The notes under the pieces are model-generated. The model searched no databases, was not told where the DNA came from, and was given only the letters and a program-made list of their open reading frames with translations. A program made the translations under genes and the position numbers. Of a stretch of DNA of 64,000 nt, positions 22,685 to 32,700 are shown in pieces. The stretch comes from Ischnura elegans (lineage: Eukaryota > Arthropoda > Insecta > Odonata > Coenagrionidae), in assembly GCF_921293095.1 (NCBI RefSeq), contig NC_060251.1, forward strand, positions 63,071,585 through 63,135,584, in the 5' to 3' direction. The first letter of the stretch is position 1. Every line of letters begins with the position of its first letter.

Positions 22685-22918
22685 GCAATGGCGCAGTGAG
22701 AGGGGGGGGGTTGGGGGATAAACCCCCCCAGAACTAAAAGTTAATCCATTTTACTTAATTGGATAAATATTACTTATAAATAGTGTAAGGATTAATTAAA
22801 TATCCTTCAGAAAGCCGTAAAACTCATCATTTTCAACCATTTATCTAAAACATTTTATGGGGGAGGGCACCCGCATCTCCCGTATTCCATACCCCCAGTA
22901 TTAGTTACGCCTAAAACG
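22685..22918. mobile_element. Possible hAT-like MITE
   Basis: Left side starts CAATGGCGCAGTGAG followed by a G-run. Right side ends in the complement of TTAGGCGTAACTAATA after a C-run. The ends pair loosely and no target duplication was found. Confidence 0.4.
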
Positions 22919-23154
22919 GTTTTAAGGAATTAAGAAATTCTAAAAATGATTCTTAATTCCTAGCTGCGCGCCTGAACCTGGGTGCAGAGCAAGCAGTTGG
23001 GCACAGCTAGTCTCAACTTTTTACCGCATTTCTCTTAACCTCATCCTGCTCGCACGTCGTAAAATGCAGCAAGGTGTTTGAACGGGCAGTGTTGACAAGG
23101 ATGTTGTGTGGGAGAAGTTTAAACAGAATCTCCGCTCTGAAAACAGGCAAATGT

Positions 23155-23795
23155 ACTATCGTTTTCAAAAGTATGTAGACACACCCGAGCCCCACTAAAC
23201 TGATGTGGTAGGGTCGATAAAAACTTGGAAGGTTGGCACATGAGGTAGCCTGCATCTCTCACCAGTACGCTAGAAATAGCGGACGAGGACGGACGCAGGG
23301 GTGACCGGGCTGGCGAGATATGAGTCAAACTACAGGCTCAAATGCCCTAGTGGATAGGAAACTCACGTCCACGCTCATGTTGGGCCTTCGGTGTGTTTTC
23401 TTGCGAGCTCCGTGGGGTGGATTTCCTCTCTTCAGATTCATATTTGGACTAACTGTGAACACTGAAAGTGTCTGTGGCTCCGTAGCTGAGTAGGAATACT
23501 TCACGCGCATTTAATGCACTGAAGTTATGGGGGATTCGAATCTGAACCAATTGTGTTTTTTTTTTATTTTGTGAAAGGTCAATTGATAACATCAACATAA
23601 TAGATATAGTTTACTCAATAAAAAAATTAACACCGAATTTTTTAGCGACTAATTTCTTAACATAAATGACTCAATCTGCCTTAACACATTTATTTCGAAG
23701 CAAGTTTATTCAAAGAGTGGAAATAAGCAGGGGAAGTGGCAGAGGTTGTAATTTGTCCTTGCTACTGTAAAATTTACGTTGATAAAAATCTCTAC
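23155..23795 (+). repeat. Left long inverted arm (about 640 bp)
   Basis: Matches the complement of 27008-27653 along its length with small gaps. Shared blocks include GTACTATCGTTTTCAAAAGTA, CACATGAGGTAGCCTGC, the tRNA-like segment 23470-23560, the CAATTGATAACAT block and TTGTCCTTGCTACTG at the inner end. The tRNA-like part has an A box (TAGCTGAGTAGG, 23483) and a B box (GGATTCGAATC, 23532-23542) and is present in both arms, so it was part of the arm before duplication. Divergence between arms indicates considerable age. Confidence 0.8.
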
Positions 23796-24099
23796 TCATA
23801 TTATGGACAATACTTAATAAATAGCCAGATACACTCTTTGTTGAAATCAGAATGATAGCCGTAGATCATGATGTTTGCAACTCAATCGATAGCACTGATC
23901 AACCAAAAATTAATTTTTCCTGTTGTAGCCATGTTTTTGGCCGATCCTCTGGTATTTTTCGGGCTGATTCCGAAGCTGGGCCCAGATGTTTTCTATCACG
24001 TTAAGTTTTTTTTAGGACGATCGGATTTAACGGGGATTCAAGGGAGTTTAAGTAAATAAATTGTGAGTTGAAATAATGTGAAAAATGGGTACTCACTCG

Positions 24100-25893
24100 T
24101 AATTTTCTCGCATATTTAGCTTTTGTCGAATCCCTTTTCAGTGTCCACCACTAATCTGATAACATGTTGCTGAAATTTTTGTTGGTGCCGTTCGTGCATC
24201 AGTAAAATATTCTGGTGGAAACACCTATCGTATTGATCACTAACGGCGCCAAGGCTTGTAGGAAAAAAGACCAGGTGCGAGCCAATGATGTGATTTGTTT
24301 TGAATACGTAGAGCAGCCCATTTTTTGTGCAATATAATTACATTAACCACCAGATTGTGGTGATATTTAGCCATTCTCTTTCCTAGAAAACCTTCAAATG
24401 CATTTTTGAATGTCTTCCACGCGCTTTTTTTCTGTGGAACTCTTGTGGTCCAAATTCCGAATTATTCAGCGCTTATTAAAAAAATCTGTGGCCCAATAAA
24501 AAATCCTTCTATTATCTGTTTTTCACTGATTTTTAGGACATTTGTTTCAAATAAGTAAAAACTGCACCATTTTTACACATATCTTCAAAAAAAATTAAAA
24601 GCCCTAATTTAATACTTAAGAGGTGGCAAAATAATATTTTAAGGATCGTTAAAAAGATGAAAAGGACATTTTTGAATCCAGTAAACGAGTGCTTACGTTG
24701 TAGTCAATCTTTTTTCAAGTAATGATTTTTTCTGTCTCTGCTATCCCAATCGCAGAAGAACCAGTAATATTTCGTGCAGTCATACTGTATGCCTAGTAAA
24801 AATACAGCTACTTTTAATTTTCCACAAAGTTTGCTGCGTAATGAAACATTTACTGCATATTCTGGTAAGATTCTTTCATGTCATTTCCATGAGCTAATGC
24901 TTTCGAGGGGAGTTCAATTCCATTACGTTAGAAAACAACCTTTAAATTGACGTTAACGGAATCAATGAACCTAATCATCTGTGTTGTATTCAAAACTAAG
25001 AGTATCCATAACAGAGAGAACATCATTGCAAAAATTAAGATTGTTTTCATGAGAAAAAATTCTTTAAATTTGTCATTGAGTGGTCGACGCATAGAAATGT
25101 TTGTATTTGGATCCAGCAAATTCCAACCCTTCAATTGCGATCTTAATATTTCTCTCTGCTTTTTAATTGCGCAATAGATCACTTAAATCCTCATGCGTCA
25201 TAAAATGAGGTCTATCAGATATTTTTGGTCCGAAAATTAAGTCTTTCGAGTTTTCGAATCCATCATTCCCAGATACTTTCTGAATATTCGCTAAGATTAA
25301 CATTTTGTGTGGTTCCACCACTGGTAAATCTTTCAAGTGTGGGGCTGATTCTAGGTTGTTTGGATCTTCTACTGTGTGTTTTGACTTCGGTGTTATTTAT
25401 TTAATTTCTGTTTCACAAAAATAGTAGTCGTAAATATGATCCTTAGCTTCCCGCCGAATCATGAGGACGAAAAAATTCATATGACGTTTTCCATCAGTCA
25501 AACCAGTGAGAAACATATCATAGAAAACTCCGACCCTGTATCCAGGTCACCCAACGGACAGCCAAAATAAAGTCTAAAACACTGTCCCAAAAAGGTAATA
25601 TTCCTCCTTATAGCCTTAAAATTAATTTGACCGCACACGTAACAAAAGTAATCGTGGTAGTTCACGCACTGTTTAGGCCCATTCGCCCTTTTTAAAATGT
25701 CTGCCAAAAAAAGTATGGCTTGTACATTTTTTTCAAATGGTGTTTTGTGATTGTCTACTTGTAGGGAACCATTGATAAAAAATTCAGGATAACTAAAAAT
25801 GCTGAGCAACATAGCCTCGGTGATTTGAAAGGGATTAAGCCCACGATGAAAACTAAGACACTTCACAACGATTACAATGTAATAAGCTGACAT
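24100..25893 (-). pseudogene. Decayed uncharacterised protein, transposon-associated family
   Basis: Several minus-strand frames joined by frameshifts and stops give one colinear protein of about 550-600 residues. An N-terminal part has a cysteine pair in FCYVCGQ followed by LYFGCPLGD. Next come GKRHMNFFV, REAKDH and YYFC, then KSKHTVEDPN, LKGWNLL and FKEFF. The centre reads CGKLKVAVFLLG, CDWDSRDRKNHY and LKLGL-like segments. The C-terminal part reads HLVFFPTSLGAVSD, then FHQNI. From memory this matches a multi-copy arthropod family annotated only as uncharacterised protein. I cannot verify it by search and know no function for it. At least five frame breaks make it non-functional. Its place between long inverted arms is the best clue to a mobile origin. 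Confidence 0.6.
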
Positions 25894-27007
25894 TTCCTGC
25901 GAGCAACAAAATTCTCAAACCGTCTGCATATGAAAAACACACGTTTTTACGCACCAACAGTCACATACTTATTTGGAGTGGAAGCTGATTATGCATTGCA
26001 TCGAAAAAAAAGATCGGTTACTGCAAGTTTAATTAAATATTTTGTTGGGACAGGAAGGAATGCCATCGTAGGACAACATGTTATGACAGGAAATTATTAT
26101 TTTTACCTGTTCATGCTATTATGATATATAAATGAAATAAATTACTACTTTTGTAAAAGAAAAAACATACATTCAGCTGTCCCTTTGAAACTAGACGTGA
26201 TGGAAATAATCCAAGCTCAGATTACGAATCGGCAAAAAATACGTCTAAGATCATCCAACGACGTCTCCAGGACAAAATCTTTGTTCACCTATGTGGGAAG
26301 TTATGTAATTAAAAGCACAAACGTTTTACTTCCAATAGGAGTGCGAAATAAAATCTCCAAGGATTAAGTTCAAGTGAAATGGTACATGAAATATTTCACC
26401 CTTAAAAAAGGACGAAGGGGCGGCCTGGGGTGATTGTGTTATCTCGGCTGGGGCCCATGATAGGGGGTCCTTCACCGGAAGATTTTGGGAAATCGCATGT
26501 CCAGAAATGGATTTTGACGCTATTCTGGCTTTTAAAATTTAGATTAAAGTCAATTAACGGTAGAAATTTCGTAAATAAAAATACTAAGAAAAATGAAAAT
26601 TACATAGCTTAAAAATTTAGATAGGTGTGATGAATAGAATATTTGTACCCTAAAACCGCACTGAAATCTAAAAGCCCTCCAAAATAACTTTCGAATAACC
26701 CTTTCAAAAAGCATAAGGTTCTCTTTTATCTTCTAAAACCTTTATTTAATTATTTTGTTACAAACTTTTTATGCTGATTAAGCTGCAAATAAAAAATAAT
26801 CAAATCTTAGAATTTTATAATTGTTAAAAATAATTTGGTTCAAGTAATCTGAGTTTTTTATTACACCTTTCATATACACTGCGAGATAGACGCGAGCGTT
26901 GTGGGGGCCCTATAACCTCGGGGGCCTCGGAGATAGCCGACCAACCAACCTGACCACACCGCACTGATTGGACAACAATAAATAATTATAAATTTATGAC
27001 CGGATGG
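25894..27007. other. Interior of the long-arm element, no recognised gene
   Basis: Two plus-strand frames of 60-64 codons (25930-26124, 26185-26367) are basic and unrecognised. G-rich (26405-26470) and matching C-rich (26895-26950) patches could be the ends of a nested MITE, but no inverted repeat was clear. Confidence 0.35.
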
Positions 27008-27653
27008 ATATCAACGGGCAGTAGCAAGGACAAATTACAACCTATGCCTCTTCCCCTGCTTATTTCCACCCTTTGAATAAATTTGCTTAAAAAATGTGTT
27101 AAGGCAGATTGAGTCATTATTTTAAAAAAATTAGTCGCTAAAAAAATTCGGTGTTAATTTTTTTTACTGAGTCAACTATATCTATTATGTTTATGTTATC
27201 AATTGACCTTTCACAAAATAAAAAAAAATACACTTGGCTCATGTTCGAATCCCCCCCATAACGTCAGTGCATCAAATGCGCGTGAAGTAATACTACTCAG
27301 CTACGGAGCCACATACACATTTAGTGTTCTCGGTGAGTCCAAATTTGAATCTAAAGGGAGGAACAACCTCGCCACGGAGCCCAAATGAAAAATCTCCAGG
27401 CGGCCAAAACGTGTGCGTGGACGTGAGTTTCCTCAGTGTATTCCATCCGCTTGGGCTATTGCGCCTGTAGTTTGACTCCTGCCTTGCTATCCCGATCGCC
27501 CCCGCGTCCGTCCTCGTCGGCTCTTATCGGCGTACTGGTGAGAGACGCAGGCTACCTCATGTGCCAACCTTCCAAGTTTTTACCGACCCTACCACATCAG
27601 TTAAGTGGGGCTCGTGGGTGTCTACTTACTTTTGAAAACGATAGTACTTCTCC
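27008..27653 (-). repeat. Right long inverted arm (about 640 bp)
   Basis: Inverted partner of 23155-23795. The outer part is open in the plus frame 27436-27825 and the left arm is open in the equivalent minus frame. Both read LVRDAGYLMCQPSKFL and TLPHQ.SGAR, so the peptide is preserved between arms despite substitutions. That may be chance over a short stretch or a trace of coding sequence. Confidence 0.8.
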
Positions 27654-27814
27654 TTCGCCACCCGAAACCTGCCTTTTGGTGACAAACTCACAAAATTCCC
27701 GCACGAATATAATGGGTGCTTCGCTCCATACATTGCGCAAGTCACGGAAGCGGGAACACAATATGTATCCATGGGCGTACATCAGTACTACTTTGATACG
27801 AAAGTATTCAACAA

Positions 27815-27975
27815 ATTTTCTTTAAACCCACGATAAATGATATATATTAGTATAAGATATGTACCAAACTAAAACACAACTATTTTTTTCAAGGAAATAA
27901 TCTCATAAATCCCATCCCCCCCTCGGCCATGGCTTCCCCCCCCCCCCCCCTAGTTATGATCCTGGGTACGCCCTT
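27815..27975 (-). mobile_element. MITE family 2 fragment, copy B
   Basis: Complement starts GGGCGTACCCAGGATC and contains a long G-run and AAGCCATGG, then ends in TCGTGGGTTTAAAG. The order is the same as in copy A at 9928-10130. The 15-base C-run at 27938-27952 is a likely assembly weak point. Confidence 0.55.
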
Positions 27976-28194
27976 GTATGTATCCGCCCACAACGTAATC
28001 GTCCTAGACCCAAACAATTTACCCTCTTTCAGGTGCAGATTCACAATCAAATTTGGAGGGGATTACCAAGGGTCCTGCGAGTATAGAATGTCCCGCGGGA
28101 GAGAGGGGGAGTGTTACGCTCCGCGATAAATAACTCAAGCTTCTCTCACGTTTTAGAATTGTAGCCATACATTTGCATATACGCCAACTTCAAT

Positions 28195-28300
28195 GCTTTA
28201 AAAAGATACAAAAACTATTAAACTACTAACACTTAAATTTTTTTGATAAAATTGTGGGTTCATGACCCCTGGGATCCCCCCTGAATTCGCCGCTGCCCTA
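28195..28300 (-). mobile_element. MITE family 3 end, copy B
   Basis: Complement reads GCGGCGAATTCAGGGGGG, a CATGAAC block and ATTTTATCAAAAAA, then TAATAGTTTTTG, matching 12237-12340. The other end was not found. Confidence 0.5.
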
Positions 28301-28734
28301 TTTCTCATTTTACATCACCGATATTCTTGGACTAGGTGAGCCACCCCTTTGGGGTCCACACTTAGCAGCTTCCAGCACCCACGATTCTTATTCCAAAAAT
28401 GCAATAAACCATAATTCACTAACTCTTGATCAACTTTGTGGTATTCCATTATAAGTATATCATAAGTTGGTATTGTCTTGTATATGTGTGCAAAAAATTT
28501 TATTAAACTTTGCATGTGACTTAATTATTTTTTATTAGCATAAAAGGAAAGGTAACTCAAAATATCTTATGCGCCCCCCTCAATTTTTTTCTGTATCCTC
28601 TACTGCTTCAGCATTAAGTGCCGTAGCCATTATGATTTAATGTCATAATACCCGATTTAGAACTGCTCTATCTTAGTCTGACACAGATTGATTATCGACG
28701 AGTCCACCTTATGCAAATTTGTGGATAGTAATTA
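28301..28734. other. No recognised feature
   Basis: AT-rich. A minus-strand frame at 28315-28515 has no recognisable content. Confidence 0.4.
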
Positions 28735-28900
28735 TTCAAGCAGCTGTTATAATTTTCCACACTTTTCAATTTCCTCAACTGGTTTCAATGTTTTCACATC
28801 TTTATCAAGAGTTGTCAGTCAAAAGAGACAGCTCTTGATAATGATGTTAAAACCGATTGAGCCAATTATAAAGAGTGGAAAATTACTACAGCCGTTTGAA
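28735..28900. mobile_element. Foldback (palindromic) element, about 165 bp
   Basis: The left arm (TTCAAGCAGCTGTTATAATT...) and right arm (complement of ...GTGGAAAATTACTACAGCCG) are imperfect inverted copies over about 75 bases each, meeting near 28820 at ACAGCTCTTGAT / ATCAAGAGTTGT. It has no coding capacity. Its right arm overlaps the 3' part of the open frame described next. Confidence 0.6.
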
Positions 28901-29133
28901 TTGTTAGTCTGAAAACTCGCTGCTTGGTCATAACTTTGTTTCTTGGAATGCAAGACGATTATCGTAATTATTTTAGGATAGTTCTGACCTAATTCATCTA
29001 ATCCCTCTTTCATCGCTTTGAATACGGTCACATTTTTCGCGTCCCTTTCGATTCTAACTACGAACTCCTCGATACGAATAACTATCTGCCACGAAAGCTC
29101 TTCTTTAGACAATAAATCGTCAATCCAAGCCAT
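28901..29133 (-). other. Unrecognised coding-like ORF, possibly truncated
   Basis: From an ATG at 29133 a minus-strand frame reads about 78 residues before running into the foldback element. Composition is protein-like and probably helical, with MAWIDDLLSKEEL at the start, then VRIERDAKN and AMKEGLDELGQ. The final ~30 codons of the open frame come from the foldback and are not original. I do not recognise the family. A retroelement Gag-like piece or an exon of a gene diverging from DNAJC27 are both possible. Confidence 0.3.
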
Positions 29134-29747
29134 ACCAAAAAATGACAACTTATAATACAGTAGAGGAAGGGATATTAAATAATAGTATATATTAATATAA
29201 TTAATTGATAATTGGAATTAGGAAGGAATACTTTTATGAACAATTTCAAACCGAGTTACCCTGAGACGAAAATTCTAATGACACTCAATATCCATCGGGA
29301 TCTGGCCCAGAGAACCAAAAACTGTCCGCGGCGGCCGCTGTCCGAGATACACATGAACGTTCCCATCCACTTTTGATTCGGAAGAAAATGCCGACACGCT
29401 GACCGCCTTTAACTTCGCTGATCGATCGAAGAAATTTTCTCTAAAGTTTACAACCAATTCCAACTCATGTATTGAAAATCTCAATCAAATTAGAAAGATA
29501 ATATAATGAAAGGGTAATAAGTAGAAAACTCAAAATAAGCGGTTTGCACAAATGCTATGTTGTATTTTTTGTGTGTAGATGGAGTTGGGAAACGAAAGTT
29601 CGACTGGTATTTGTTTTCTTGCCTGCTGCACGGCGCTGTAGCGTCTGCTAAAGAATCAACTGGGAACGTTTACGATTAAATGGTTGATAATTCAATATAA
29701 TTAGCCCATGCTCATCTTGGGAAATTTATCTTATTCATGCTAAGTTA
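29134..29747. promoter_or_regulatory. Upstream region of DNAJC27 (promoter inferred)
   Basis: This is the 600 bases before the DNAJC27 start codon, so promoter and 5' UTR should lie here. A GC-richer patch at 29300-29420 (GCGGCGGCCGC near 29328) contrasts with AT-rich surroundings. No TATA box or initiator could be assigned. A minus-strand frame (29275-29484) overlaps it but lacks an ATG start. Confidence 0.35.
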
Positions 29748-32700
29748 ATGGATCAAAAGCGGCATTTTAAGAGACCTTTTAGGATCAAGATTATCAGTGT
29801 AGGAGACAATGGAGTGGGGAAAGTATGTTTGTGATTGAGCATCTCTACTTAGAATTTCATGTTCGTTCTGTTGTATTAATATATTACTTTCGAAATGCTT
29901 TTGCAGACCTGTTTAATAAAGAGGTACTACGAAAAGCGCTTTGTTCCTCAATATTATGCCACAATTGGCATTGATTACGGCGTCACGAAGACGGTGGTAG
30001 ATAAAAAAGACATTAGTGTAAATATTTTCGATTTATCGGGGGATCCTATATTTTATGAGGTAATTATGTATTGCTACCATCTTACCAAGATCTAATGTTT
30101 TTTTCACTGTATATATCTGACCTGTAGGTTAATTACAATTTATTTAATTTCAACTTGTAAAACATATTCAGGTTAGAAATGAATTCTACAAAGGTACTCA
30201 GGGTGCTATACTTGTTTACGACGTTACAAGCCGAAAAAGTTTTCAAGCCCTAGATATGTGGTTGTTGGAGATGCAGCAGGAGATGTCCAGGTACTGTGGC
30301 ATGAATATTATGCCAATCAGCTAATTTGACGTCGCATGGTTTGTTAACTACCAAAAAGCACGCGTACCTCAACTCTTGCCTACAAATGTGATGCATGCCT
30401 GAAATAGACGCAATCTTTTATAATTCTAATTATCTGCATGGATGCTTTTATGTATTGTAACGTAGCTGACGATATTTCTCCCAGTAATATCGTCAGAAAC
30501 TGTTTCCCCAACAAGTTACGTTTGTTAGTGCATGCGTACACTACCACTTCTGTTTACGTCGTGAGGAAAACATGCGCTTCTTGAAATATGAAAGTAATAC
30601 AATGAGCAAATTTGAAAGGTCTCACCCAGACTTTGAACGAGGACCCTTTAGTGAGAAGCCAAGTATACCTCGCTCCCCCACAGGCATACCTGTAACAATT
30701 CAAAGCTACCTTTGGTAGTGATTCAACGAAATTGCTACTTTAATTCTCCTCTTTGCATTGCAGTTCACATCACCCTTGTCGAATCGGGAAAGGAAGATAT
30801 TCAAATAATATCTTTTAAATGGAAAATAAATTAATTGCACTGGATAACTGCTTCCTCTTACAGAGTTTTTTATTATTTGTTTTAATACTCTAAATTTCTC
30901 AAAGTTAGTTGTATTTCACAACTTCTTTCACTGACCAGGAGTATCTTCTCCTACACTCAACTGGAAAGATATTCAGCCAAAGTATTGGCTACTAAACCAA
31001 CTGTATTCTAGTATGCCTTTGGAAAATGTAGCATACCACGAAACAGTTCAAAATATACATAAATGGAATGGTACCATGCACTTCTTACTAAAATTTTATG
31101 AAATGTCTACAATTTCATGGCTATGATTAAGACAGTAATAAGCATGTATAAAGGCAGCTATACACAGCAAATGATTTCATTCGCATGATCATTCTGCACA
31201 GGGATGCCAACTTACAAAAAATATTGGGGGGGCCCAAACCGGGGATCTTTATGGGGATCCCCGGGAAATTTTATAAACAGTGAGTTTTAAGCATTTTAGA
31301 AGAGTCATATGATCAACATTAGAACCCTGATAACTCGAATCTCAATATCTGAACACTCCAGGGAAAATCAACAAGCTTGACACATTTTTTCCTCACACCC
31401 ATAACAAATTTTTGAGGGGACTCGGGCGCCCTCAGCCCCCATGGAGTTGGCACCACTGATTCAGCATGAACATTCACCGTGTATGATGGAACAATTCGCA
31501 AATGAACCTTCATGCGCATGATCATTCAGTGAAAATTAGAACATGTTCAATTTTGCTCGCATGATCCTTTGAATGATCACGTGATCATTCAGAATCATCA
31601 TTCACCGTGTATATTGGCCATAGACGTCACCAAAGGGTCAGGGGGGACCACCTCCGGGGGACTACTGACTACCCCTAAGTAAATGGGTTTGGGAATTTTG
31701 AAAAATATTCATCTGAGCCTTGAAATTTCTTAAGTAATTGCATGTTTTGAATGAATGGTCTTGAATTTTGAAAGGTTTTATTATCAAGTATAAGGGTGGA
31801 TTACAACTGCTAGACCCCCACTGGATATATCATTGTCTCCTAGTGATACCATTTTTAAAAGTGTCATTCCCTGTATCACCCTTGACTAATTAGCCACAAT
31901 TTTCATGATAATCTGCTCCTATCCTCAAATGTTAAGGTATTTTTTTCTCTCTTTGATTTTTTTTATGATGAATTGCTTCAACAGTGCAGAGTTTGAGCGA
32001 ACTGTTGTGACTGTGTGTGCCAACAAGGTAGACAAAGGTGTTCGAAGAGCTATTGATGAAGCTGAAGGGAGACTTTGGGCTGACCTACATGCCTTCCCCT
32101 ACTTTGAAACATCAGCCAAAACAGGTCTAGGAGTTCAGGTCGCATTTGAGGTAAGTTGAATCCCGATCAATCAAATTGACTAATTGGAAGTGACTAGTGA
32201 GATCATGAACATGGCGTAACTTTGTTGAAAAACGAGTACAGTTTGTATAAAAAATATTTAAATTTTCCTTATCAAACACAACAACTTTCACTCAACTTGA
32301 GATTATAAGGCATGTAGTAAAAACCTGAGAGTGGGTGTGAAATTTAGGTGGCCATCATTTGAGTTAATGCTAGAAGTATAGAAAGAAAGAAAAATTTTTA
32401 ATGTATTTCGAAAATTTCCTGCTGGAAGAAGACGTTGATGCTCACTTAAATTTCAATGGAATAGCCTGTCTTCATCTTTGGGGTTTGTCAAAAAAAGAAT
32501 AATGTACGCCGCAAGGATTTCAACCAAGTGAAGGAGTTTATGGACACTTAATGTTTCAGTTACATTCATTCACATCTTTACCCATTCCGAAACCTAAAAA
32601 AGAAATCCAGAGTGTCCTGTGTGGCATGTCTATCCTGTCACCAATTGTTAGCTAAGCAAACAGATCAGACATTTGAAAACAGTGAAATCCCTGCCACATT

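Larger units (their letters stand above)
23155..27653. mobile_element. Decayed long-inverted-arm element (about 4.5 kb)
   Basis: Two 640-bp inverted arms bracket about 3.2 kb that includes the remains of one large reading frame on the minus strand (24100-25893). This is the layout of a DNA transposon with long terminal inverted repeats. I could not find short exact ends or a target duplication outside the arms, so the outer limits are approximate. A single segment duplicated in inverted orientation is the alternative reading. Confidence 0.55.
30291..31984 (+). other. DNAJC27 intron 3, holding two nested MITEs
   Basis: The largely unremarkable intron includes an AT-rich half (30291-31140) and a MITE-bearing half (31150-31620). 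Bases 31640-31830 carry a patch with G- and C-runs that may be another old MITE. No exon was missed: the reading phase across the intron is exact. Confidence 0.6.

Noticed and set aside
29275-29484. 69-residue ORF upstream of DNAJC27
   Set aside because: The frame has no ATG at its start (it opens at TTG) and no recognisable content.
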